Shown here piece after piece: positions 22,763 through 33,192 of a stretch of DNA of 64,000 nt. This DNA is from Mesostigma viride. Lineage: Eukaryota; Streptophyta; Mesostigmatophyceae; Mesostigmatales; Mesostigmataceae. The stretch spans positions 1,004,804-1,068,803 of the forward strand of contig RPFO01000389.1 of assembly GCA_009746045.1 (NCBI GenBank), given 5' to 3'. The notes below the pieces were generated by a model. That model had not been told where the DNA came from, ran no database searches, and worked only from the letters and a program-made list of their open reading frames with translations. The translations under genes and the position numbers were made by a program. The stretch's first letter is position 1. Each line of letters begins with the position of its first letter.

Positions 22763-24170
22763 CCTCAATGCACAGTGACCGCAATCGCCACGGCTGGCCG
22801 TTGGGCGGCGTGGGCAGCTCCATCTCCTTGGAGCCTAGCGCTTGCAGCCATTTCTGACACGCCAGCTTTTCGGACCAGTCCTCCACTTCGCCGGCGAAGT
22901 TACTCCATGAGGCGCTCGTAAGATTGCTCCGGGGTTTCACCCTCGGCTATCTTGAAACTGCGCCACTCACGCTCTGCCTTGATGGTCTCCACCGGCGAAG
23001 GAGGTCCCCCAGTTCCTCAGCAGGGTCGACACCATACATGATGTTGTCATAGTCGGGCTGGCCACGCCCGTCGAAGCCGAACCACACGTTCGTGTGACGC
23101 GTGTACAGCGAGACCTCTCTCCACTGCTCCACCAGCCTAGCCACACGCCTCAGCGTAAGGCCGTGAAAGAAGAAATGCATGTTGTTCATCACAAACTCAT
23201 GCATTACAGCGCCTTGCGTAGTCATGTATTGCAGATCAATCCATGACTTGTACGCGTTGTAGACCTGCGCCAGCGTGGCCAGATTGACAGTTGTGGAGAA
23301 CTTCTCGCGCATATCCACCCGTGGTAGGGTGGGCATCTTCGCGCCTTCAGGTATGAGGCGCACCCTTTGCGGGTACTGCACCCCATCGGCATCCTCCGGC
23401 GGTCGCTGAGCTGCGCGTCCCTGCGCCAGCGTGCTTGGGCGTGCTGCCTCCCGTACTCGGAAAGCCAGCGGCGTGGTTATGTCCTCCATGGGCGGAATGC
23501 GCCCGATTGCCACACTTGACCATCGTGCGGTCGACCCGCTGGTCAGCGCCCCACCGCCTCGCCCAGACAGAATTGAGACCCCGCCTGGCAGCATGCGTCC
23601 TGGTGCACCCCTGCGTGGGTCCATCGCGCGCGCCAGCCCTGCCCCGTTCTCCTCGTGCAATCCGTCTCGCGCTTGATCGAAAGGCAGGCGCTTGGGCGCC
23701 AGCGTATACTCGCCCCGTGGCTGACCATCCGCCTCACCAAGCAAGTCGTGCTGGGTTAGCGACCCAGCCGAAACCCCCGGTTCCATCGGAGCCCTTCCCG
23801 CCGCATTACCTGAGGTTGGCGGCTGGTCCCGCTCCCTCGGCTCCGCGGCAACACCACTTGGGCCCGGCATCGATGCCTGCCCGTCCCATGGTGTGGACTG
23901 CAGATGACGACCCTCTACGGCCACCAATCTGTCGGTCACTTCCCGCACCTGCAGCGCCAGTTGCTGCTGCAACTGTTGCGAGTGTTGCTGCATCTGCGCT
24001 TGCATCTGCACGAACAGCGCCACCATACTCAGCGGCGCTTCTTGGTCGCGACTCTCATCCACTGCGGGTACGGCGGGAGGAATCCCGCCACTCGACCCCG
24101 GAGTGGACGTGTCGGCATCTGCTCTATTTGCATCCGCCATGGCTCGAGTCTGCGCTCGCGTCACTGGCAT
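22763..24170 (-). pseudogene. Second, unrelated Gag-like gene, 3' frameshifted
   Basis: The start MPVTRAQTRAMADANRADAD at 24170 is chosen as the most Gag-like; a few codons upstream are also open. It has a Gln-rich coiled stretch (about residues 52-85), a Pro/Gly linker, then a conserved block near 23140-23330 (MPTLPRVDMREKFSTTVN, VMHEFVMNNMHFFFHGLTLR). Near 23000 and 22905 indels shift the frame; the sense continues ETIKAEREWRSFKIAEGETP and NFAGEVEDWSEKLACQKWLQ, like a retrotransposon Gag core. The conserved block matches the gene at 62701-64000, which defines a family. It abuts the Gypsy gag near 22760, probably a junction of two elements. Confidence 0.7.
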
Positions 24171-24997
24171 GCACCAGCTGACCGATGGGCAAAACAAGAA
24201 CCAACAAGCCTAGGTTTCGCTGAGAAGAAGCAACAACCAAAGGCTTTATAACAGGCGTCAAGGATAACGACTCGACTAGCCTGCCAGAAAAAGACAACAG
24301 CCAGCAGATTCTGGCTAGTTCTATTTTCTTAAAATCTGTCTCAAGGCACTTCCTTTACAAACTGTCACACTAGGAACTCGGCTGAGAATTTATTGAGAAT
24401 TTTTTAGAATTGCCTGAGAATGGCCTGAGAATAACTGAGAATATCTGAGAATTGGCTGAGAATAGCTGAGAATATCTGAGAATATCTGAGAATTGGCTGA
24501 GAATAGCTGAGAATTTTTTAGAATAATCTGAGAATAAGGGGTGAGAATGGCCTGAGAATAAACCTGAGAATAAAGGGACTTGGGGATCGAGAATAGTGCA
24601 CAGGCTGAGAATATTGGGAAACTGAGAATATTGGGAAACTGAGAATATTGAGAAAACTGAGAATAACAAGGGACTGAGAATACTGAGAAAATGCAAACCA
24701 TAGACCTTATGCTAGCAGCGGCAATCTGCCAGCATAAGAATCAGCATTGTTGCAAACAATGCTAGGAGGACAAATTCTTTTATTATCCAAATAGTATGCC
24801 ATATTGATTATGACAAATATTCACTGCATTTGCTGACCACCCCGCATTTGCTAGCTGGGCCCATGTATGTAATGGCCTCCCATTTCCCATCGGACCATGG
24901 TATGTATCAAGGAGACAACCAGCGCAGACCAGAAATCGGGAGAATCCGGACCATGGTAGCTCGAGCCTGCCGTTATCTATATGTATGATTGCCATAT

Positions 24998-25067
24998 GTA
25001 GAGTGCCAAAAAACACAGCCATTTTTCCAAAGCAGCATATTCATGGCTGTGTTTTTTGGCATTCTAC
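24998..25067. repeat. 25-bp-arm hairpin
   Basis: Arms 24998-25022 (GTAGAGTGCCAAAAAACACA...) and 25043-25067 are inverted with one mismatch; loop 20 bp. It could be a tiny foldback element or a hairpin RNA. Confidence 0.85.
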
Positions 25068-25390
25068 ACGTGCCAATCCACCCTGGCATGCAGCGCCCCG
25101 GCAACCCATGGCAGTTATCCGAAATGCGACTACGAGTCCTTGCTCCAGGTGCGTTGGCGCTTCGCCGGTGTGCCGCTGTTCTGCTCCACAAACATATACG
25201 AAAATCAGGGAAATACAAGGGATGAAAATCATACAGTTCATACATTAGAAAGCAAGCAGTAGCAGCAACAGCCGTAACTTTTAAAATCAAGAGATGTTCC
25301 AATGATACGTTATGAATGGGTGACATGGCTGTGAACAGCCTACGCAAAATACACGGCATGGGCAAACATATCTTGAGCTCCTTACTTGTC

Positions 25391-25427
25391 AATGATTCCC
25401 ACTTTGTTGGCATCCCGAGCTTCTGCA
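25391..25427 (-). other. Exon-like fragment with EF-hand-like loop
   Basis: On the minus strand a pyrimidine/AG acceptor (TTTTTGTGGTGCAG) precedes a 37-bp segment reading RDANKVGIIDK, followed by a GTAAGG donor. The spacing D-x-N-x-x-G-x-I-D fits an EF-hand calcium loop, with Val at one liganding position. The same segment with both splice signals is at 52080-52116. It was probably captured from a host gene by the CACTA-type element. Confidence 0.45.
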
Positions 25428-25736
25428 CCACAAAAATATCACATCCAGAAGGCTAGCATGAAGAAACGAGGAGATAACCTATGTACCTGTGCACAAAACC
25501 CCTACCTTGCTTCCTTGACAATTCCTTGCCTACATAAATGTGGTGGGGTGGCATGCATAAATGGATGTGGTGGGGTGCCCCAATGAAAAAAAATACCCAT
25601 TCACTTCCCCACTGAAAAGTAAGGAACAATAACCTTACCTGCCTGCCCCCGGCCATATCAATCAAAGAATCGTGGTTCTCTGAACATAGTTTCTTTATAG
25701 TGAGATGGAAGGGTAGCCGCTATAGCTAGGTTATTG

Positions 25737-26188
25737 GGTTCACGTGACATACCTTTTGAGGCCGGTGCGGCCTGATCCGGATCAGTCGTGGCCAAAGCTT
25801 TGGCCAGTTTTTCTTGGCCAGGTGGCAGGAGCTACGTTGAGATATAAACCTGCCACTGTCTAGGTTTCTTGGCTCATGGCGTAGTGATTAACTAGATCTA
25901 GATTCTTTCTCTCACGCAATATGTGACCTAATAGCCCCGGCAGCCTTACGTAAGCTGCCGGCAATTAGAACGCCACATTGCGTCATTTGTTCAGACGCAA
26001 CATTTGCGTGGCGAAAAAATGCCGTCCGGGCCAAGGCCGCATGACACGCAAAAAAGGACAAAAACAAACCCACCTAGCTAAGGTCGGCCTCTTTTCTTTT
26101 CACGAGGGCGGCGACAGCAAGCCAGGGGAAACGAACCTCTGGTTTGACGAACCTGTACTGTCGGAGCCATTTTTGGCCCTGAGCAGCA
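25737..26188 (+). promoter_or_regulatory. DIRS-like element leader with two hairpins
   Basis: Contains the near-perfect palindrome CCGGCAGC...GCTGCCGG (25937-25961) and an adjoining imperfect stem (CGCCACATTGCGTC / GACGCAACATTTGCGTGGCG, about 25971-26013). The first 360 bp are kept almost unchanged in the deletion derivative, which suggests they are needed in cis for copying or integration. Confidence 0.6.
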
Positions 26189-27244
26189 ATGCCGAAGGGG
26201 CGCAAAGCTACAGGAGGGCAGGCAGCGCGCGGGGAGGACGGGACGCCCACACCGCGGGCTGCTGCCGCCAGTCACGCGCCAGTCGCCTTCAGCGCCAAAA
26301 AGAAGCAGCTCGCCACTCTGCTCGCCAAGTGCATCAGCCCCGCAGAGGCGGTGGGGGCAGTCGAGCAGGTCTTCGGTGCCGAGGACTGGGTGACGGACGC
26401 CAGCTCGTGGAGCTCGAGCCAGCTGAAGTCTGTCGTGCAGTTGCTGGCCGATCACGTTGATGTTGGCGACGTGTTGGACGCACGTGACCCAAACGGAACG
26501 TTGGTGGCAAAACTGCTGGCCGTGGCAGATCTCGCGGCGGACGAGGAGGAGGATCAGGCGCTGCCACCAACGACACCTGCGCAGCGAAAAATGGCCAAGC
26601 CGAAAGGCGCGGCCAAGGTTTCGGCAGGTGGGGGGGCTGTCGGAAAGGAAATGAGGGCGAGGTTGGCGACATTCGTTGGGGCACCTCCGGAAACCGAAAA
26701 TCAGGACGACGAGGAGGACGAGGAGGGGGAGGTCGCAGCCGAGAAATTCATGCAAGGTTTGAAGGCAGCGCTGGGAGGAATGGAGGGGGCGGGAAGCCAC
26801 TTCAAGGCCTCGAAAGGGGTGGCGCTGCCAAGCCGAGCCAAGAGCGTGAAATATCGGGTTTCGGAGCGGGTGCTGCCGGGGGTGTTGGAGGACGCCAGCG
26901 ACAATGGGATGGGAATCCGGTCGTGGGTCATGACGGTAAAGCCTGGAAATTGGCGGAACATGGAGAACAGGAAAATTGTCATGAACATTGCATTGGCCAT
27001 GGACACCCTTCTCAAGGAGCTGGGCTCAGCAGCCGGGGAGCTTGTGGGCATGGAGTACCTAATGAGGGTGGTGGCGGCCTTGCTGCAGGTGGAGGGGCAA
27101 GGAGGGGGGGGGTGGAAGGTGGCCAGCCACCTCCTGCCATTGGGGGAGGAGGCTGCACTGTCAGCCACCCCGGCTGTCAAGGCAGCTCTCCAAACTGCCA
27201 TCCTCTTGGACAAGCTCAGCAAGGCTCAACAAGTAGGGAAATAG
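26189..27244 (+). CDS. DIRS-like ORF1 (Gag-like)
   Basis: 351 residues from MPKGRKATGGQAARGEDG. A basic N-terminus is followed by a helical domain (about 35-120), an acidic linker (ENQDDEEDEEGE, about residue 170) and a second helical domain (about 215-345, including SWVMTVKPGNWRNMENRKIV). There is no zinc knuckle. Position upstream of the RT-recombinase gene on the same strand marks it as the structural ORF of the element; the role is inferred from position only. The frame is intact. Confidence 0.7.
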   Translation: MPKGRKATGGQAARGEDGTPTPRAAAASHAPVAFSAKKKQLATLLAKCISPAEAVGAVEQVFGAEDWVTDASSWSSSQLKSVVQLLADHVDVGDVLDARDPNGTLVAKLLAVADLAADEEEDQALPPTTPAQRKMAKPKGAAKVSAGGGAVGKEMRARLATFVGAPPETENQDDEEDEEGEVAAEKFMQGLKAALGGMEGAGSHFKASKGVALPSRAKSVKYRVSERVLPGVLEDASDNGMGIRSWVMTVKPGNWRNMENRKIVMNIALAMDTLLKELGSAAGELVGMEYLMRVVAALLQVEGQGGGGWKVASHLLPLGEEAALSATPAVKAALQTAILLDKLSKAQQVGK

Positions 27245-30200
27245 AATCCCAGCGGGACCGCTCCCTTTTCCCGCTGCCATACCCACTTAGGCCAGCGTAC
27301 ACCGCGTGGGGCAGGGTGAGATCGGCACGCCGGCGACAGCGTGCCACGCGCCGCCACCGCGAGTACACACTGCAATGCAAGGTAGTGCGTTGGCTTAATT
27401 GGCTGTGGGGAGGGGGGCAAGACCCTCCTCCTAACCCTAGAGGGGCGTGCTCTAAGGGGAGGGAGGAGGCCCTTGCGAGGGTCAAGAGGCACTGCACCTG
27501 GCACAGTCGCCGCGTAGGGGGCGTTGCGACAGGCCAGGAGCAAGAAGGTGCTGATGCAATATATGGGAAGCAGAATAAGTATGAACAACTGCGCGCGGAC
27601 GCGGTGAGTCTACCAAAGGCGGAGGTGGCGGGGAAGGCACGGCTGCTCGACCTGTTGGCTATGCGGCCGAGCTGGCGGGAGATATATGCCAGCGAAGAGA
27701 ACTGCATCAAGCCAGCGGTCGTGGCGAGCGCAAAGTATTGGAATGTGCCCAAGCCCAGCCGGGGATGCTCCATGGCTGAATGGGGCAAGCTCATGAGCCG
27801 GGCAGCGGGCGTGGGCATGGTGGCGTTCCGGGAGAGGCGGCCCAAGTGGGTGGATGGCTGCTTTGGAGTGGCCAAGGGGGTGGGTGAGCTTCGGTTCATC
27901 GTCAACAGGAAGCTGGGCAACCTGCTGTGGGTGGACCCCCCAAGATCCTGCTACCCCACCTGGGCATCCTCGTGGAGGTCTACATCAAGGCTGGTGCTAC
28001 TGCGCCAAGAGCGACCTCGTGTCATACTACTATTCCATCGAGGTGCCCGAGTGGTGGTGGGACTACCAAGGGCTTCCTAGTGTGTGGTCGACTAGCGTAG
28101 GTCTGGCAGGGCCCAGGCGGAAGGTGTGGCCCGTGCTCAAGGTGCTGGCCATGGGACATTCCCATGCGGTGGCGCTGGGGGAGGCCATCCATGAGATGGT
28201 GCTCTACATGACCGGTGCCCTGGATCCGAGGCGCCAGGTCAACTACCTCTCAAGCGCAGGTGAGCTCACCTTGGTGCGCGACGAGTGTGGCCAGCCACTG
28301 CGCTTGGCCATCGAGTACAAGGAGGAGCGCGCCGGGGAGCTTCAGATTGACCTGGAAAACCCCCCTGCCCCCATGCTGTCCATCACCATTGATGACTTGG
28401 TGGCCAGCAACGGGCGGACCTGCGAGGCGGTGAACCAGCTCATCACGCGCGCTATTGAGGAAGGCTACCTCCCTAACAACCTTGTGCCGTCTAAGGAGAA
28501 GACTAAGATGGCGAGCCTGGAAGGGGACGAGCTAGAAGCCCTAGGGGTGGTGCACCGACGGAACGGCGTGCTGGAACCAACGGTCAAGCAGCTCAACCTT
28601 GTGATCGCCCACACGCAGGCTATACTCACTCGAGGCCGAGCTACGGCCGAGGGGCTGGCTGCCGTCTTGGGGCGGTGGTTGTGGCTGCAGATGTTAAGCC
28701 GCAGCTGCTTGTCCATTTGGCAGCAATGTTTCAAATTCATCAGCCTGCAAGGGTGGGGGCAGCGATCCTGGGTGCTGTGGGCCGGGGTGCGGGAGGAGTT
28801 AGAGTGTGCCCTGGCCTTGGCTCCCATGCTAAGGGTTGACCGAAGCGCACCTTTGGCCCGTGAGGTGGTTGCATCTGACGCGTCCACCTACGGGCAAGGT
28901 GTCGTGTACGCAACCATGGAGCCGGGCGATGTGACGGAGCTGGCGAGGGCACGAGAGGTGCGGGGGTACCCGACTTTGCTCATACCAAGTGAGGTGGCCT
29001 ACGCTGGCCCTAGGCCACTGAGCGCGCGGGCGCAACAAGCAATCACTAGCCAGCAATGGCGGGTTGGGGTCCGGAGTCGTTGGCGGGATCCGGGGATGCA
29101 CATCAACGAGAAGGAGGTGCGGGCTGCAGTGAAGGGCGTGGAGAGGAGTGCGCGCAGCTTGGCAAACCGAGGCAAGCGGGTGGTGAGGTTGGTGGACTCC
29201 ACCGCGGCGTTGGGCTGCTTGGCTAAGGGGCGGTCCTCATCCCACAAGCTCAACAAGCAGTGCCGCCGCTTGTGCGCGCTGACCCTCGCCACTGGGAGTC
29301 GTTCCCAGTGGGTGTGGACGCCGAGTGCACTTCAACCAGCCGATGGCGTTTCTCGCGGCCAATCCATGGCGACTTTCTTGGCAGGCTGGGTGCGCGACCT
29401 GACCGCGGAAGGCATCCATCCTAACCCGGGGCCCCCTGCACCTGTTAGCTACCTTCCATTGCTAGAGGGGAAAGTAAAGCCGGCTACTTTGCTGGCCTAC
29501 CGTCGTGGTCTTGATTCCCTCTTGACTTGGTGGGAGGCTGGTGGGCGGGCGGACGGGTCATCGTCACGAGCTGACACCCTTGAGGAGACATTTTGTGCGT
29601 ATGTCGCCTGGGCTCATTTTCGGGGGTACAGCCGCCAAGTGTGTCAATGCCTTGATGGGGTTGCAACTTTATTATCCCGGTATGGTGAAGCGGTGGGACT
29701 TGGCCCGTGGCGTCCTCGCTGGGTGGAAAACACTTGTGCCCCCCCGTGCCCCTCCTCCCATTCCATGGGAGGCGGCGTTTGCACTTGCCAGCACGATGGT
29801 CATGCAAGGTCAGCGCCTTGCGGGCCTGCTGGTGTCATCGTGTTCCGCCATTACCTGCGAATCTCGGAGGCGCTGAACCTCCGTGTTGGCCATGTGCGCC
29901 TCCAGCCTGACGTTCGGCTTGGGCCGGCTCAACGGGGCGCCCTACTGCTGAGGTCTACCAAGACCTCTAAGGGCAAGACTCAGTCAGTGGTGGTAGAAGA
30001 TGTGATGTCTGAAACCATCCTCCGTAACTGCATCGCGGGTAAGCACGCTTGGGAGGCCGTGTTCCCTTTCACCTACCCGCAATTCAGGCGCATTTGGCAG
30101 GCTGCGAGTCAGGCCTTGGGGGTCGCCCAGATTTTCACCATTCACGGGCTGCGGCATGGCGGTGCCACTCACGATTTCCTCGCGGGTCGCAGCATGGGGG

Positions 30201-30361
30201 ACATCCAGGGCCGGGGGCGCTGGCTTAGCAGCTCCACGGTTGCCCATTATGTGGGCTTGCACCGCAGTTTGGAGGTGGAGCTGCCTGAGGTTCTTCTTCG
30301 GGCCATGGCCGCCTGCCCCCCTCGGGCCCGGCGGGCTGTTTTGAAATTGCCCTCCACCTAG
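27245..30361 (+). pseudogene. DIRS-like pol: RT, RNase H, tyrosine recombinase
   Basis: RT starts in one frame (FGVAKGVGELRFIVNRKLGN, about 27865-27930). After one or two indels at about 27940-28000 it continues in another: CAKSDLVSYYYSIEVPEWW (motif A), VLAMGHSHAVALGEAIHE and SITIDDLV (catalytic DD, about 28385). RNase H: VVASDASTYGQG, HINEKEVRAA, VVRLVDSTAALG, ALQPADGVSRG. A GIHPNPGP motif follows (29411-29434), then a tyrosine recombinase: LRISEALNLR (Arg), HGLRHGG (HxxR, about 30142) and the nucleophile Tyr at 30248-30250. Between about 29645 and 29835 the conserved sense lies in another frame (VNALMGLQLYYPGM ... QGQRLAGLLV), so two compensating indels are present. Confidence 0.85.
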
Positions 30362-30636
30362 TTTGGTTGTTCATTTCTATGTCATTATGCTAGGTTCTTT
30401 GCCCTGGCATGGATCGCCAGGGAGGTATATAAGGGTAAGGCTAGCCTTTGCCAAGCAATAAGTGTTCCCATGAGCATCGGCGGCCGGGATGTGGCCTGCC
30501 TTTTGTATGTGCTCCACTCATTGTTTTAATAAAGAGTCTGGTTACCCTGGAGTTCCACGGTTAATAGAATCGTGGTTCTCTGAACATAGTTTCTTTATAG
30601 TGAGATGGAAGGGTAGCCGCTATAGCTAGGTTATTG

Positions 30637-32408
30637 TGTCCATGTTCCCAAGAAAAGTCCTTATTTTAGGACCAGTTTGAATTAAAAAATATATGTGCAA
30701 ACATCAAATTTTGACCCTGGCATTTTTACCACTGACAGATAACACACTTTTTGAATTTTGGACAAAAACCTGGGTTCAAATAATTACATTTAGTGCCTGA
30801 ATGGACCCTGGCCCATGGCAGGCCTCAAACCGCGAATTTGGTCAAAATGAGAATTTAGGACCAATAGGACCAATTAGTGTCAACGCATGACCATGCTATC
30901 CACACGGTCCCTTGAGCATCTTACAAGCGCTAGGGGACCCTACGAGGCCTTGGGATGGCGGGGCAGCGTATAACAAGGCCATACCCTGCTGTGGCTGCCT
31001 CTATATATACGCGTGCTTAACGGTGTCACAGATGGTGCAGGTAATGCAATATACGGTTGCATGGTTGCTGAGGTTGCCCGGCTTGAACATGGCCCACCCC
31101 TTGCGGTAAACTTTCTCTAAGCATATGCCAAACCTTCTTTGACATCACGGACATGCTGGCCACCACCCAGCGATGAAAAAACATTGCATTTGCATTGCAA
31201 CTAACACATGAATGCAGCCAAATCAAGTTACAGAACAACGTTGTGCTAACATGCAACGCTTTGTGAGCGAATTCAGGGTGCATGTAACACGTAAACCATA
31301 TTGTATATACTGTCTGAGAACACCCTGAACGACTGCAGGCCATAGGACCATGGTTTATAACTAACACATGAGTAAAACTGCTCTTACGCATGTGTGTTTT
31401 AGCTGCAGCGGACGACGAAGATAGAGACGTAAAAAATTGTATGACGTAAACCAACTATGTGTGACAGTTATGTGGACAGAGAGCGTCCCCTCTTTTTAGG
31501 CATAGCTTACTGACTCAAAACACCACGACAGCGTTGCCAGTTACACTCATGATCTAGGGCACCCCGGCACGTACCTGCTACTTACGTCGCCTCATTCCAG
31601 ATGGTTGCAAAAAAGTCGCTGAAATCCGCAGCGAGGTCAGCTTTCCGAGAGCTGAGCGCACCAAAGCTGGCCAACCGGTTCGAAAATGATAAAAACCACG
31701 CTTGTGCTGCGTTCTAGGTCCAAGAAATACCGAAAGTGAAGACCTATAAGGTGCGCTCGCTGCCCAGCCTGAACGTCCCTAAAACATGGTCGACGATGGA
31801 AATCGGGCAAGAATATCACGGCCCAGGCGCTCCCATGTCAAATACTCCGTTTATAAACTCCAGACTATAATCAAAATCGTACACAAAAATTTCCTGGCTT
31901 GATTCGCACCACCATTGCTAATACACTAACATGTTTGTGCCAAAATCGACCCTCCGCGAGCAGGCGATCTGCGACCCATTTGTGTTGTGCCGCTGTGCTA
32001 CAGCGCTACACATAAAAACTTGCGCAGAAAATTTCACAGCCTTTAAGCATAACTAACGACCTTTCGTTTTTGCTACTGGGCGCCCGAAATGATAAACGCA
32101 CGTGAAAAAGCCGGCCACGATTGTCAGGTCGCCATATCCACCTCAGATCATTCCCGCACCCACTTTTTCGCTCCAAAATCGGTTATATTTTTGGTCGAGG
32201 TACCTACTTTCCCGCCATTATACCCGGTACCCGGGTACGGAATCCGGGTACCATGTGCCGGTACCACGGGTCGGGTACATCATGCCGGGTACGGTCCACA
32301 TGGGGTACGGTCCATATAGTGACCCCCCCCCCCCGGTACCTCGGTTATAGTAAATTGGTCCTTAATTTAGGACAAAGTCCTAAATTAAGGACCGTGGGAG
32401 GCTTAACA
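30637..32408. other. Non-coding region with GGTACC-rich tract and hairpin
   Basis: No gene seen. At 32200-32340 GGTACCGGGTAC-type motifs recur many times. At about 32359-32396 GGTCCTTAATTTAGGAC and its inverse form a 17-bp-stem hairpin with AAA loop. A related AAGTCCTTATTTTAGGACC stands at about 30655, so 30.65-32.40 kb may be an insertion with these as ends. Confidence 0.6.
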
Positions 32409-32939
32409 ATTGGGTTCACGTGACATACCTTTTGAGGCCGGTGCGGCCTGATCCGGATCAGTCGTGGCCAAAGCTTTGGCCAGTTTTTCTTGGCCAGGTG
32501 GCAGGAGCTACGTTGAGATATAAACCTGCCACTGTCTAGGTTTCTTGGCTCATGGCGTAGTGATTAACTAGATCTAGATTCTTTCTCTCACGCAATATGT
32601 GACCTAATAGCCCCGGCAGCCTTACGTAAGCTGCCGGCAATTAGAACGCCACATTGCGTCATTTGTTCAGACGCAACATTTGCGTGGCGAAAAAATGCCG
32701 TCCGGGCCAAGGCCGCATGACACGCAAAAAGGACAAAAACAAACCCACCTAGCTAAGGTCGGCCTCTTTTCTTTTCCCGCCCACCCTCCCTGCGTGTTTG
32801 GGGGTAAGGCTAGCCTTTGCCAAGCAATAAGTGTTCCCATGAGCATCGGCGGCCGGGATGTGGCCTGCCTTTTGTATGTGCTCCACTCATTGTTTTAATA
32901 AAGAGTCTGGTTACCCTGGAGTTCCACGGTTAATAGAAT
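32409..32939 (+). mobile_element. Internal-deletion derivative of the DIRS-like element
   Basis: 32409-32776 matches 25733-26099 nearly base for base. After about 24 bp of filler, 32802-32939 matches 30434-30570. All coding sequence is missing. The copy lacks the 71-bp flanking repeats, showing only their extreme bases (ATTG at the left, AGAAT at the right). It is a non-autonomous copy, probably mobilised by the full element's proteins. Confidence 0.9.
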
Positions 32940-33192
32940 TAAATGAAAGATGCCTGCCGCCCCTCAAAAAAAAAAAACAAACTGATGCCTGCCCCCGACA
33001 CCCAAAAACAATTTACCCCCTGCAACCGCTCCCTTTGTATGATTGATGGAATAAATGGATAATGCCTCTGCATGCCCTCATTGGAACAGGTATAGCAGAT
33101 GTCACAAAGAATGCAACAACAAATTTCCCTTGCACACACATTCTTATGTAAACTAAAAAACAACATGAGTACTGTAACCGAAACCAAAATAC
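32940..33192. other. Probable intron or 3' flank of the minus-strand gene
   Basis: Follows a donor-like CTCAAG/GTATTT (minus strand). No clear next exon recognised. Confidence 0.4.

Larger units (their letters stand above)
24368..25435. mobile_element. CACTA-type terminus A with GAGAAT subterminal repeats
   Basis: Begins CACTAGGAACTCGGCTGAGAAT at 24368, followed to about 24690 by dense, irregular GAGAATNN iterations, as in the subterminal repeats of En/Spm (CACTA) transposons. The interior to about 25435 matches, in inverted orientation, 52068-52999. Relative to that copy it has an extra segment (about 24900-25110) containing a 75-bp repeat also found at 44.4 and 50.8 kb, and a hairpin. No transposase and no matching second end nearby, so it looks truncated. 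Confidence 0.75.
25666..30636 (+). mobile_element. DIRS/Kangaroo-like tyrosine-recombinase retrotransposon
   Basis: Bounded by identical 71-bp direct repeats (25666-25736 and 30566-30636, starting AGAATCGTGG, ending GGTTATTG). Between them are a 450-bp leader with two hairpins, ORF1 (26189-27244) and a pol reading RT, RNase H and tyrosine recombinase (27245-30361). An AATAAA lies near 30528. There is no LTR, integrase or protease, as expected for YR retrotransposons. A derivative lacking the coding part is at 32409-32939, which fixes the element core as starting at GGTTCACGTG and ending at TTAATAGAAT. Confidence 0.88.

Noticed and set aside
23435..24181. 248-codon plus-strand ORF
   Set aside because: Antisense shadow of the Gag-like gene; the minus strand has the conserved block.
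24370..24701. Ser/Phe/Gln-rich ORFs
   Set aside because: They come from GAGAAT/ATTCTC subterminal repeats, which lack stops.
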